The notes under the pieces were generated by a model that was given only the letters and a program-made list of their open reading frames with translations, did no database searches and was not told the DNA's origin. From positions 1 through 30,813 of IMG/VR virus record IMGVR_UViG_3300017971_000626: a stretch of 30,813 bases of DNA; one strand, 5' to 3'. Below, piece by piece: positions 23,430 to 30,636 of this stretch. Origin of the DNA: a virus. A program made the position numbers and the translations under genes. Position 1 is the first letter of the stretch. Each line of letters begins with the position of its first letter.

Positions 23430-24436
23430 GAAGCGATGTCCTGGATCCTGGCCTCGACGACGTCGATCACCTCTTGCCTGGGCTCCTTGCGTCGGCGCTC
23501 GTCATCGACCACCCACCCCAAGACGACCGTGTCGCAGCAGCCAGGCACGAGCCGATCTAGGGTGTCCGTGTCGAGCTCGGCCGGACTCGTCACGAGCACG
23601 GCGGCGTCGAGATCGAGCTGCACCCTGGGCTCGTCGGCCTCGGTCCCCTTCTCGACGCGGATGTACTCCGGCAGCAGGGTCAGTTTGAGCACGCGTTCCT
23701 TGATCGCCGCGATCACCCCCTTCCTTGGCTTCTTCGCCAGCTCGAGCTTGGCGACCCCGAGGATCGTGGCCGGTTGGTCGAGGTGCGCGATGCGGTCGCG
23801 CAGTGGATCCGTGGCAAGAGGACCGCGCTGATGGGTGGCGTCGGAGCCGGAGCTCACTGCCTTGGCCCTGGTCCTCGTCCTCTTCGGAGCCACCGCCAGC
23901 ACGTCCGTCGGGCGGTCGTCGGGCTCGAAGTGCGGCAGGTAGGTCTGCCCGTGCTTGTCGAAGAGCACCTTGAAGTTGTGGACCTCGACGGAGTGCTTCC
24001 CGTGCCGAGCTGCCACCTCGTGAAAACCGCAGTGCTCGAAGTCGAACTTGCGCTTGCGGAGCTTCGGCCGCCCCAAGTCGTCGACCTTGGTCTTGCCGTC
24101 CTCTTGCAGGACCTCGATCTGGGTCAGGCAGTCGTCGATGACCGCACGCTGCATCGGCGCGCTGAGCTGCCCCCAGCGGTCTCCGTTCAGGATGATGCGA
24201 ACATCTCCGTGCTGGGCGGCGCGGTCCTCCGTGGTCGTGATTCGGATCTTGCCGAGGATCGGCCGACCGCGTCGCGCGAGAGCTTCTCCGCGCGGCTCGT
24301 CGTCCTTGTCGCGCTTGGCGTAGGCCGCGAGCACGACGATGTTGACGTCCTCGAGGCGTGAGCGGTGGCAGTCGAGGGTGCGCACTGACTCGTACGCTTC
24401 CTCCATCTTGTTGTTGGGATCTTCGAAGTTGGGCAT
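23426..24436 (-). CDS. phage metallopeptidase-family homologue lacking the HExxH residues
   Basis: 336 residues, ATG at 24436 with GAGAGG upstream. The first 150 residues follow the putative phage metallopeptidase family (PF18894 type): RLEDVNIVVLAAYAKRDK, GKIRITTTEDRAA, DVRIILNGDRWGQL, QRAVIDDCLTQIEV (96-109), a DGKTKVDDLGRPKLR loop, and FDFEHCGFHEVAARHG. Relatives read A-L-L/V-DHEL-x-H at the fourth segment and HD-V/I-EEF-x-x-V-x-x-RHG at the last. Here HE-L-x-H is DC-L-T-Q, so the zinc ligands and catalytic Glu are gone. The C-terminal 140 residues, after a T/R-rich linker, form a separate unrecognised domain. It may be a binding protein rather than a protease. Confidence 0.75.
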   Translation of the reverse strand: MPNFEDPNNKMEEAYESVRTLDCHRSRLEDVNIVVLAAYAKRDKDDEPRGEALARRGRPILGKIRITTTEDRAAQHGDVRIILNGDRWGQLSAPMQRAVIDDCLTQIEVLQEDGKTKVDDLGRPKLRKRKFDFEHCGFHEVAARHGKHSVEVHNFKVLFDKHGQTYLPHFEPDDRPTDVLAVAPKRTRTRAKAVSSGSDATHQRGPLATDPLRDRIAHLDQPATILGVAKLELAKKPRKGVIAAIKERVLKLTLLPEYIRVEKGTEADEPRVQLDLDAAVLVTSPAELDTDTLDRLVPGCCDTVVLGWVVDDERRRKEPRQEVIDVVEARIQDIAS

Positions 24437-24445
24437 GGTGGCCTC

Positions 24446-26599
24446 TCACGTTGCTGAGACGAGCCGATGGGTGAGCCGGGTCCATCGCCTCGTCGCCTCG
24501 GTCGTCACCGCCCGCTTGATGGCGTCGCGATGCCCGACCAGGATGCAGAGTTTTTTGGCTCGGGTTATTGCAGTGTACAGCAGGTTCCGGCTGAGCATGC
24601 GGTTGTTGCGAAGAACAGGGACCAGCACCGCCGGAAACTCACCGCCCTGGCTCTTATGAATCGTCATCGCAAAAGCCAAACTCAAAGAGCGTGAATCAAA
24701 CCTGTTATAGGTTTTCATCGCGCCGTCGAAGTCGACGGTTAGTTCCGACTCTCCAAATTCGGTGACCGTCCCAATGTCGCCATTGAAGACATTGCGCTCA
24801 TAGTCATTGCGCATTTGCATCACTCGGTCGCCCACGCAAAACCTACGCTTTTGAGCTGCCCAGAAAGAGTCCGCATGGCGCCCCGCGTAGCTCGTCTGGA
24901 GCTTCGAGTTGAACGCCTCGGTCCCGACTGGCCCTCGGTGCGTCGGGCACAAGATCTGGATCTCCTGGGTCGGCTCCATGTCGTAGGCTGCCGGGATCCG
25001 GGCCGCGGCCATGTGCAGGAGCTTCCGCTGAGCCGATTCTGGCGTGCTTGCGTGGAGGATGTAGAACTGGCCTCGGTTGCCGAGACTGCGGTCGTCAGGC
25101 TCGAGCTCTTCGCCGGCCAGGATGCGGTGGGCGTTGGTGACGATGGACGAGCCCTTCGCCTGCCGGAAGACCTCCTGCAGCCGCACGACCGAGATGTTGA
25201 CGCCTGCGGAAGCCGCCTCCAGCAGGTCGGGCAGGATGTTTCCAGGCCCCACCGAGGGCAGCTGGTCCGCGTCCCCAACCAGCAGGACGCGGTGCTCGGT
25301 GGTCATGGCAGCGAACAGCGCGTCGGCAAGCTCGAGGTCAAGCATCGAGACCTCGTCGACGATGACGAGCGACGCTGGGAGGCTGTTCGACTCGTCGAAG
25401 TGAAACTCCCCGGTCCCCGGGACCGGCCGAAGGAGACGATGGATCGTGCTTGCAGGCCTCCCCGTCGTCTCCGTGAGCCGCTTCGCCGCGCGTCCCGTCG
25501 GCGCGCAGAGGGTCACCTCCCAGCCTGCTCGCTCTGCCATCGCCAACACTGCGGCCACCGCGGTGCTCTTGCCGGTCCCGGGCCCACCCGTAAGGACCGT
25601 CACCCCCGAGCGCGCCACGGCGGCAACCGCAGCTCGTTGACCGTCGGAAAGATCGTCGGTCGTGCTCGAGTCCCAGACCGCCCGAGCTGGTCGCGTCATC
25701 GACAGGATGTTCCGGGCCACACGCGCCTCGGTCCTGTCCGTGCTCGAGAGAAGCAGCAGCCCAGCCTCGTATCGAAGCGCTCCGCAGAACGCCAGCCTCT
25801 CGACTGCCTCGTCCACGACCGCACGCCGAACACCGAGGAGGTCGCTCGACATCGTCTCGAGCTCATCCGGCGGCAGGCCGCAGTGGCCATCGAGGCGCTG
25901 CTGCCTCATCGTGTGGATCACCCCAGCCTCGACGCGCTCGGAGTGCTCGGGGTCCAGTCCCGTCGCGCGAGCAAACTTCTGCGCAAGCCTGAACCCAAAC
26001 CGCTCAACCCTGGCTGCGACAACGAAGGGGTGGTCGTCGAGCATCGACATCGACCGCTCGCCGAACTCCCGGTGCACCGCCTTCGCCAAGCTCGCCGGGG
26101 CCCCGACCGAGATCATGCGATTTTTGATCTTGGCTACCGGTCCGCTCTGCTGCCGATGATGCGCGCGAATCTTTCCCAGCGCCTTGGGTCCGACTCCTGG
26201 AATATGGAGAATGTCCTCGATCGACCTGTCGAGCACGTCCCAGGTTCGATCTCCGAATTGCTCGACTATGCTCTCGGCCGTCCGAGCGCCAATGCCAGGG
26301 TAGGTCTTGAGGCGCGCGATCGTCTGCTCCTCCGACGTCGGTGCCCGCAGCTCGAGCACGTCGAACTTGAACTGGCGACCATGTTTGCGATGGTCGGCCC
26401 ATCGCCCCCGCGCGATGAATTTCGCTCCCTTTTCGACGTCCCCACCGAGCTCGCCAACCAGCGCCTCGTCGGTCCCATCGATCGTCGCCACCAACACCGA
26501 GAACCCAGAGTTCGGGTCGCGGTGCCTGATCCTCACCACGACACCCTCGACCTCCTCGATCCTCTGGTTCCTCATCGGGCTGCGCTTCCGGGCATTCAC
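24446..26599 (-). CDS. RecD2-type superfamily 1B DNA helicase
   Basis: 717 residues from GTG 26599, whose GTGA overlaps the preceding stop. ATG at 26575 and TTG at 26617 are alternatives. The N-terminal OB-like part (VEGVVVRIRHRDPNSGFSVL) is followed by helix-hairpin-helix segments (YPGIGARTAESIVEQFG and ILHIPGVGPKALGKI). Motor motifs are Walker A TGGPGTGKSTAVAAV, Ia CAPTGRAAKRL, II VIVDEVSMLD, III LLVGDADQLPSVGPGNIL, V/VI SLAFAMTIHKSQGGEFP and LLYTAITRAKKLC. The protein matches stand-alone RecD2 (about 720-740 residues), a 5'-3' helicase that acts without RecBC. With YqaJ and RecT it suggests phage-driven end processing. Walker and motif III residues are intact, so it should be active. Confidence 0.93.
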   Translation of the reverse strand: MNARKRSPMRNQRIEEVEGVVVRIRHRDPNSGFSVLVATIDGTDEALVGELGGDVEKGAKFIARGRWADHRKHGRQFKFDVLELRAPTSEEQTIARLKTYPGIGARTAESIVEQFGDRTWDVLDRSIEDILHIPGVGPKALGKIRAHHRQQSGPVAKIKNRMISVGAPASLAKAVHREFGERSMSMLDDHPFVVAARVERFGFRLAQKFARATGLDPEHSERVEAGVIHTMRQQRLDGHCGLPPDELETMSSDLLGVRRAVVDEAVERLAFCGALRYEAGLLLLSSTDRTEARVARNILSMTRPARAVWDSSTTDDLSDGQRAAVAAVARSGVTVLTGGPGTGKSTAVAAVLAMAERAGWEVTLCAPTGRAAKRLTETTGRPASTIHRLLRPVPGTGEFHFDESNSLPASLVIVDEVSMLDLELADALFAAMTTEHRVLLVGDADQLPSVGPGNILPDLLEAASAGVNISVVRLQEVFRQAKGSSIVTNAHRILAGEELEPDDRSLGNRGQFYILHASTPESAQRKLLHMAAARIPAAYDMEPTQEIQILCPTHRGPVGTEAFNSKLQTSYAGRHADSFWAAQKRRFCVGDRVMQMRNDYERNVFNGDIGTVTEFGESELTVDFDGAMKTYNRFDSRSLSLAFAMTIHKSQGGEFPAVLVPVLRNNRMLSRNLLYTAITRAKKLCILVGHRDAIKRAVTTEATRRWTRLTHRLVSAT

Positions 26600-27429
26600 G
26601 GTGGCCCCCGGTTCCAAGGCAACTGCTCAAGCGACGGACCTGTTCCTGTCGGCTGCAGAAGGTCTGCATCCGGCGCTGGCTCCACGCGAAGCATGCGACC
26701 CTCGGGGAGCTGATCGGCCACGACCACGACCTGCTCAGGCGCGGGCGACCTCGGCTTGCTGATGCGCCCCGCGATCTTGGTCTCGGCGTGCTCGACCGCC
26801 AAGCTGAACCACGCCCTCGGCGGAGAGACCAACACCGTCCTCCCCTCTCGACGAAGAAGCCCAAGCCGCTCAAGCTCGCGGACGCGCTTCGTCCACGATG
26901 CGTTGTCTCGATGCCCGATGAACCTGCGCCAGTCGGACATCGAGCACCCGAGCTCAGACCACTCCTCGAGGGGGCATCCGGCGGCGTCGCTGGCGAGCAT
27001 GAAGGCCCCGACCATCGCGGTCACCAGCGCCGCCGGGCGAGCCCGCAGCGACCGGGCCAGCGTCCACAGGTTGCCCACATCGAACCCGCCTGGCGCCAGG
27101 GCCTTGCACGGCGCGTGCAGGCGCATGTCGATCAGCCGCCCCACGGGCCTGCGCGCGCCGGTCCTACGGCCCGTCCTGGTGGCAACGAGGTCCGCGTCGC
27201 GGAGCGCCGCCATCGCTCGCTCGATCTGCCGCTCGTCGAGCCTCGTGCGCGATGCCAGGGTCTTGTTGCTGGGCCACGGGTTTTGACCCGGGCGCCCCGG
27301 CCATCGGGTGTACGAGAGCAGGACGAGCCGCAGGAGCCTCGCGTGCTCCGAGCCGACTCCGGCCAGGCGGCATCCACGCGCGCCGAGGGAGGCCGTCTCG
27401 TGTCGGTGCAGGGTCAGGTCGGCCCCCAT
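26596..27429 (-). CDS. double helix-turn-helix protein, possible replication initiator
   Basis: 277 residues, ATG at 27429, overlapping the small Cys/His protein by 16 bp. An N-terminal winged helix-like part (about 28-85) reads RLLRLVLLSYTRWP and WPSNKTLASRTRLDERQIERAMAALRDADLV, with the recognition helix in the second stretch. A further segment (about 155-200) reads CSMSDWRRFIGHRDNASWTKRVRELERLGLLRRE, a second winged helix-like part. Two such domains are seen in Rep3-type plasmid initiators and DnaD/O-type phage proteins, but no family signature is clear. The gene lies just downstream of three direct repeats and upstream of a helicase gene, which suits an initiator. Regulation of transcription is the other possibility. 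Confidence 0.6.
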   Translation of the reverse strand: MGADLTLHRHETASLGARGCRLAGVGSEHARLLRLVLLSYTRWPGRPGQNPWPSNKTLASRTRLDERQIERAMAALRDADLVATRTGRRTGARRPVGRLIDMRLHAPCKALAPGGFDVGNLWTLARSLRARPAALVTAMVGAFMLASDAAGCPLEEWSELGCSMSDWRRFIGHRDNASWTKRVRELERLGLLRREGRTVLVSPPRAWFSLAVEHAETKIAGRISKPRSPAPEQVVVVADQLPEGRMLRVEPAPDADLLQPTGTGPSLEQLPWNRGPP

Positions 27430-27644
27430 CCCTCTGGCTCCGGGCCGCTAAACGGTGAGAAGCCAGACCACTCGCACTGGCCGTGGCGGTGAAAATGCTC
27501 TCGAAAACAGCCCTCTTGGTCCAGCACCAGAGGGGGAGGCCTCGTCTCCCCGCGAAGATCTGCCCGGCGAGCACACCCAGGACACTCGGCAGTCTTCAGA
27601 GCTTGCGCTGTCTGGCGCGCGTGCGTATCTTCTGATCGCTCCAC
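27414..27644 (-). CDS. small Cys/His-rich protein, probable zinc-binding
   Basis: 76 residues from GTG 27644, chosen because AGAAGGG lies eight to fourteen bases upstream; an open frame extends to GTG 27776 but runs through non-coding-looking hairpins. The core has ECPGCARRADL, then PPPLVLDQEGCFREHF and HRHGQCEWSGFSP: CxxC followed by an HFHRHG-x-C-x-W-S-G motif. This is the form of small phage zinc-binding proteins with a C-terminal H-x-x-x-G-x-x-C-x-x-S-G. The end overlaps the next gene by 16 bp, so they are probably co-translated. The function is unknown. Confidence 0.6.
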   Translation of the reverse strand: MERSEDTHARQTAQALKTAECPGCARRADLRGETRPPPLVLDQEGCFREHFHRHGQCEWSGFSPFSGPEPEGWGPT

Positions 27645-27671
27645 GGCGATTCCCTTCTCTCGTTGTGGTGT

Positions 27672-27687
27672 CTCGGCTCTCGCCGAG
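27672..27687. other. hairpin 1: CTCGGC-tctc-GCCGAG
   Basis: Perfect 6 bp stem with a four-base loop, four bases away from hairpin 2. There is no T tract on either side, so a simple intrinsic terminator is unlikely. It would lie in the leader of the Cys/His gene if transcription enters from RecT. Confidence 0.6.
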
Positions 27688-27691
27688 GTCG

Positions 27692-27716
27692 GGCCCGGAG
27701 TCGTCAGCTCCGGGCC
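27692..27716. other. hairpin 2: 9 bp GC-rich inverted repeat
   Basis: GGCCCGGAG and CTCCGGGCC form a perfect 9 bp stem around the loop TCGTCAG. On the plus strand only TT follows, and on the minus strand no U run follows, so it is a weak terminator candidate at best. Together with hairpin 1 it forms a structured block in front of the small Cys/His gene. Confidence 0.65.
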
Positions 27717-27770
27717 TTCGGCGTTGGTTGTACCAGCTCGAGGCTGTTGATCGAAGATTTGAATTCTTCC

Positions 27771-27787
27771 CCTCACCTAAGACCGGG
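27771..27787. repeat. direct repeat copy 1 (CCTCACCTAAGACCGGG)
   Basis: First of three identical 17 bp units; copies 1 and 2 share AG as well, extending the match to 19 bp. The start-to-start distance to copy 2 is 45 bp. It lies next to an AT-rich stretch. Confidence 0.9.
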
Positions 27788-27815
27788 AGCTTCGCGCGCG
27801 CGCGGCCTGGAACAC

Positions 27816-27832
27816 CCTCACCTAAGACCGGG
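27816..27832. repeat. direct repeat copy 2 (CCTCACCTAAGACCGGG)
   Basis: Identical to copy 1, followed by the same AG. Copy 3 begins 23 bp further on, roughly two helical turns; copy 1 is 45 bp before, roughly four turns, so all three could lie on one face of the DNA. Confidence 0.9.
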
Positions 27833-27838
27833 AGACCC

Positions 27839-27855
27839 CCTCACCTAAGACCGGG
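27839..27855. repeat. direct repeat copy 3 (CCTCACCTAAGACCGGG)
   Basis: Identical 17 bp to copies 1 and 2 but followed by CG instead of AG, because its last G begins the palindrome GCGAACGTTCGC. Confidence 0.9.
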
Positions 27856-27866
27856 CGAACGTTCGC
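27855..27866. promoter_or_regulatory. 12 bp palindrome GCGAACGTTCGC
   Basis: Perfect palindrome directly after the third direct repeat. It resembles a dimeric repressor or initiator site. The halves GAAC and GTTC recall LexA sites, but the four-base spacer of a Gram-positive type SOS box is absent. Confidence 0.5.
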
Positions 27867-27908
27867 GGTCGATCGTTGGCTTCTGGTTCTCCCGGTGCGG
27901 TTTCCACG

Positions 27909-28880
27909 CTAGCCCTCTTCGGCGGGATCTCCCTCTCCGCCTGCCGGGCCGCTGGCGTCGATGAGCGCGTTCATGCGGTCTTGACGCGGCGAGGCGTCGA
28001 TGCTCGGTCGCGGCGCGGCGATCGGCTCGGCGATCGGCTGAAAGCCGAGGTCCGCGACGCGGTCGAAGGTCACCGCCTTGCCCGACGCCTGCGCGTCCTC
28101 GACCCCCAGAACCATCCGAGCTTCATCGGCCCCCGGGACGATGTTCGCCAAGCGCCGCAGGGGCAGCTTCTTCGCCATCCGCGAGAACCAGGCCGCCCAA
28201 GCCGGGCTCGGCGGCTGCCCGCCCTTCCCCTTGGACATGCTCCGGGCTTGCATGATCTCCTTCCGGCGCGCGACCTCGTGGACAGCGCGCGATGAACCCT
28301 TGGTCTTGACGACCGCGTAGGAGGCAAGGATCGCCTCGTCCTCGTCGTAGTCGTCCGGCTCGTAGCCGAGCTCGGCGGCGACGTGGTCGATCAGCGGCTC
28401 GCTGCCTCCGACCTGCCGGAAGTGGTCGCCGCGACGCACGACCTCGGCGAAGATGAAGTCGATGTCCGCGCCGCGGTGCATCAACTTCACCAAGCCCTGG
28501 TACTGCGTCCCAAAGCGGACGAGGCCACTGCGGATCTCCAGGAACGCCTCCTTCGAGGTTGGGTTGAGGCTCAAGCCGACAACCGCGGCCTCGGCGAAGG
28601 CGAGGAGCAGGGAGTCGCGGTTGGCCCTGAGCAGCTCGGGCTTGTTCCAGACTGCCTGGTAGCACTCCATGGAGAAGCGACCAACCTGGGGGTCGGTCGC
28701 TCCGCGTCGTCCCTTCGACAAGAGCTTCCCGTAGATCTCCTTGTTGCGGTCGAGGTCGGCGTGCAGCACGTCCCAAGGCGACGGTCCTTCGTCTTGGTGC
28801 GGACGAGCTGGGGGCCGTTGTTGCTGGCGAGCGGGCTGACGTTGTTGGCGAGCTGGTTTTCGGTCGTTTGAGCTGGGCAT
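27909..28880 (-). CDS. recT: RecT-family single-strand annealing protein
   Basis: 323 residues, ATG at 28880 with GGAG six to seven bases upstream. A disordered Q/R/P N-terminus (about 35 residues) is followed by the RecT core: NRDSLLLAFAEAAVVGLSLN, KEAFLEIRSGLVRFGTQYQG, LVKLMHRGADIDFIFAEVV, GDHFRQVGGSEPLIDHV, AILASYAVVKTKGSSRAVH and WAAWFSRMAKKLPLRRLAN. These match the A-x-x-G-L-x-P...-Y-x-G-x-x-x-L-x-x-R and K-x-x-L-R-R-L patterns of RecT. It would anneal the 3' strands left by the adjacent YqaJ exonuclease. Gene order exonuclease-RecT with a 3 bp gap is the usual pair. Confidence 0.95.
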   Translation of the reverse strand: MPSSNDRKPARQQRQPARQQQRPPARPHQDEGPSPWDVLHADLDRNKEIYGKLLSKGRRGATDPQVGRFSMECYQAVWNKPELLRANRDSLLLAFAEAAVVGLSLNPTSKEAFLEIRSGLVRFGTQYQGLVKLMHRGADIDFIFAEVVRRGDHFRQVGGSEPLIDHVAAELGYEPDDYDEDEAILASYAVVKTKGSSRAVHEVARRKEIMQARSMSKGKGGQPPSPAWAAWFSRMAKKLPLRRLANIVPGADEARMVLGVEDAQASGKAVTFDRVADLGFQPIAEPIAAPRPSIDASPRQDRMNALIDASGPAGGEGDPAEEG

Positions 28881-28883
28881 GTT

Positions 28884-30146
28884 CTACTCCGAGACGGACT
28901 TTGCGGCCTTGACCGCGAGATGAGCAAGGTGTCGAGCTTTCGCGCTGAGGGGTAGCTGGTCCCCGAGCGCCTTGAGGTTGATGGCGTAGAGCTCGTCGAG
29001 TTCGCGGCCAAGGTGAGCTGGGACGTACACCGGTCGCGAGTCGTTGATCTGCCTCCGGGCCCGCTCCACGCCTCGGGCGGAAAGGGCCCGCAGTGACCTG
29101 CCGGTGCTCCCCTTGAGCGACCACCCGCGGCCGTCGTCGGCAACCGCGGCAAGCACAGCTGACCCCATCGTCGACAAGACGATGTTGCGCAGCCACTGCT
29201 TCTCGCGCTTCAACATCGCGGCGAACTCGTTGATGGCCTCGAGGCGGTCGAGCACCGCGGCGAAGGCAGCTGGGAGCTGGACAAGAAGGTCCTCGGCATC
29301 TCGATGGACGAGCCGCAGCGCGTCCTCAGTCGCAGGCGAGGCGTCGACGGGGGGAGGCACGTTGGCCTCGACGTGGTCCCGCCACCATCGAGCAGCTCGC
29401 TCGCGCATGTCGGAGATGAAGTCGTCGTGGCGGTCGATGTCCCGCCAGTGGATCGGCGCGCGGTCGGCCTGCATGAAGCAGACAACCGAGGCCCAGGTCA
29501 GCCCGGTGCAGGCCATGTAGAGCTGCGTCTGGCACTCGTAGTGAAGCGGGACAAGCTCGCGGTGCTCGACGTCACCCGACGGGAGATCGACTCGCTCGAT
29601 CCAGTCCTGCCGGCGGAAGACGGTGGTCACCTTGCCCTCGTAGATGCCGAGCTCGCCTGGGCGATCATGGCAGAGCTGGGCGCCGTCGGTGCTCGCCAGC
29701 AGCACGTCTGACTCAGCGTCTCGCTCAAGGGTCACCCCGTCGAAGACCTCGCGGCCGCTGAAGGTCGAGTACATCTCGCGGACGGGCCGCTCGAGCACGC
29801 GACCGACGTAGAGGTGCGGCGCCTCAAACGGTGTTGGCTGGTGGTCGGGCAGGCGCCCGGTCTTGCTGGCCCACAGCTGGGTGGGGCTCATCCAAGGATG
29901 CGCGCAGGTCCCATCCTCGAGCAGGTAGAGCGCGGAGATCTCGGACCCGCCGATCCCTGTTCGGCGTTGGGCCAACCACTCCAGCGAGCCCTGCTCGGGT
30001 CGGTCGGGATCAGGACCTGCCTCCGGCCGAGGCCTCGGGCCGATGGCCGCGAGGGCGCCAAGGAGCTGGTCTTCGACCTCGGGCTGAGGCCCCTCGTCAA
30101 GCTCTCGAAGGGCCAGAACAAGCTGGCCGTCGTCTCGCTCCGGCAT
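28884..30146 (-). CDS. YqaJ/lambda Exo-type viral recombinase exonuclease
   Basis: 420 residues from ATG 30146; a TTG one codon before is possible. The first 50 residues are an acidic, P-rich leader. The nuclease core shows GSLEWLAQRRTGIGGSEISA (YqaJ start motif), YVGRVLERPVREMY with Glu119, VLLASTDGAQL with Asp154, GIYEGKVTT with Glu170 and Lys172, and YECQTQLYMACTG with Gln206. This is the PD-(D/E)xK set of lambda Exo-like enzymes, which degrade the 5' strand of double-stranded ends. The C-terminal 180 residues form a helical region with a basic end. It is the partner of the RecT gene that follows. Its start faces the operator-like palindromes at about 30.2 kb. Confidence 0.92.
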   Translation of the reverse strand: MPERDDGQLVLALRELDEGPQPEVEDQLLGALAAIGPRPRPEAGPDPDRPEQGSLEWLAQRRTGIGGSEISALYLLEDGTCAHPWMSPTQLWASKTGRLPDHQPTPFEAPHLYVGRVLERPVREMYSTFSGREVFDGVTLERDAESDVLLASTDGAQLCHDRPGELGIYEGKVTTVFRRQDWIERVDLPSGDVEHRELVPLHYECQTQLYMACTGLTWASVVCFMQADRAPIHWRDIDRHDDFISDMRERAARWWRDHVEANVPPPVDASPATEDALRLVHRDAEDLLVQLPAAFAAVLDRLEAINEFAAMLKREKQWLRNIVLSTMGSAVLAAVADDGRGWSLKGSTGRSLRALSARGVERARRQINDSRPVYVPAHLGRELDELYAINLKALGDQLPLSAKARHLAHLAVKAAKSVSE

Positions 30147-30212
30147 CAACCCACCAACCGAATTGGCGCTGGGGGCTATTCCTGGCCGGCGGTTTTTGCG
30201 CTTTGTAAAGAT

Positions 30213-30227
30213 GCCCGATTTTCGGTC
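30213..30227. promoter_or_regulatory. operator-like site, degenerate copy
   Basis: GCCCGATTTTCGGTC differs at three positions from the perfect palindrome at 30245. The two sites form the outer arms of a larger inverted repeat (ATGCCCGA...TCGGGCAT). Confidence 0.5.
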
Positions 30228-30244
30228 ACATGGCGTGGCGGTCC

Positions 30245-30259
30245 GCCCGAAGTTCGGGC
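30245..30259. promoter_or_regulatory. operator-like site, perfect palindrome
   Basis: GCCCGAAGTTCGGGC is a perfect 7+1+7 palindrome lying between the divergent starts. Such sites are typical for dimeric phage repressors. A role as an RNA hairpin in the leader of the plus-strand gene is also possible. Confidence 0.6.
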
Positions 30260-30294
30260 ATGGTCAAGTCGTGCCCGCCACCGAGATCGACCCC

Positions 30295-30636
30295 ATGACC
30301 TGCGCCACAGCGGCTCGCGCGATGTACGACGCCTTGGCCAAAGCCAACCACGGCCCGGTGCGAGACGCCTTCGAGGTCGCGCGCGACTGCATCGACATGG
30401 GCGCCTTCTGGCCCGAGGAGGTCGTCGAGGTCATCAGCGGGAAGAAGACCCTCTCCGCCGCGTTGCGCGACGTCGCCGATTGCCAGGAAGAGCAGGGCAA
30501 GGTCCTGCTCGGCGACATCGACGATCCCAAGGAGCGCGCCGAGATCGAGGCCGACACCCAGCGCCTGGTCGACATGCTCCGGGCCGGCGCAGCCACCCTC
30601 GAGCCCGAGCCGGCGCTGATCACGGAGGTCGCATGA
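30295..30636 (+). CDS. small helical protein, first gene of rightward operon
   Basis: 113 residues from ATG 30295; the frame is open to 30163, and GTG 30271 is an alternative, but the earlier part covers the operator-like sites. The sequence is mostly helical and acidic: MTCATAARAMYDALAKANHG, then FEVARDCIDMGAFWPEEVVE, VISGKKTLSAALRDVADCQE, and a P/E tail. No family is recognised. The stop overlaps the next gene as ATGA with GGAGGT in the end of this frame. Being divergent from the recombination operon, it may be an early or regulatory gene. Confidence 0.6.
   Translation: MTCATAARAMYDALAKANHGPVRDAFEVARDCIDMGAFWPEEVVEVISGKKTLSAALRDVADCQEEQGKVLLGDIDDPKERAEIEADTQRLVDMLRAGAATLEPEPALITEVA

Larger units (their letters stand above)
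27645..27908. other. non-coding repeat and hairpin region, candidate origin or operator
   Basis: 264 bp between the RecT stop and the Cys/His gene start. It holds three copies of a 17 bp direct repeat (27771, 27816, 27839), a perfect 12 bp palindrome joined to the last copy (27855-27866), a local AT-rich stretch at about 27751-27770, and two neighbouring hairpins (27672-27687 and 27692-27716). The combination of direct repeats, AT-rich patch, structures and a downstream two-winged-helix gene resembles an iteron-type replication origin. A repressor-controlled promoter region with attenuator is the alternative. Confidence 0.6.
30147..30294. promoter_or_regulatory. divergent intergenic region with two operator-like palindromes
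   Basis: About 150 bp between the YqaJ start and the plus-strand gene at 30295. It holds a perfect 7+1+7 palindrome at 30245-30259 and a degenerate copy (12 of 15 matching) at 30213-30227, with the starts 32 bp (about three helical turns) apart. The stretch at about 30191-30210, with TTTTT and TTTGTAAAG, is AT-rich for the window and could hold promoter elements. The arrangement suits a repressor controlling both directions. Confidence 0.6.

Noticed and set aside
24815-26713. Long plus-strand open frame of over 600 codons opposite the helicase
   Set aside because: It lies entirely antisense to a RecD2 gene with all motifs; the translation is R/P/H-rich without any domain.
27692-27716. Intrinsic terminator after RecT
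   Set aside because: The stem is strong but no T tract follows on either strand; kept as a hairpin of unknown role.
27771-27855. CRISPR array
   Set aside because: Only three short 17 bp repeats with uneven spacing (45 and 23 bp) and no cas genes; an iteron or operator explanation fits better.
27855-27866. LexA-type SOS box
   Set aside because: The halves GAAC and GTTC are adjacent with no four-base spacer, so it does not fit the known Gram-positive type box; kept only as a palindrome.
27455-27964. Plus-strand frame over the direct repeats with repeated SPKTG peptides
   Set aside because: The repeated peptides come from the 17 bp DNA repeats; the frame overlaps the RecT end and hairpins and has no ribosome binding site.
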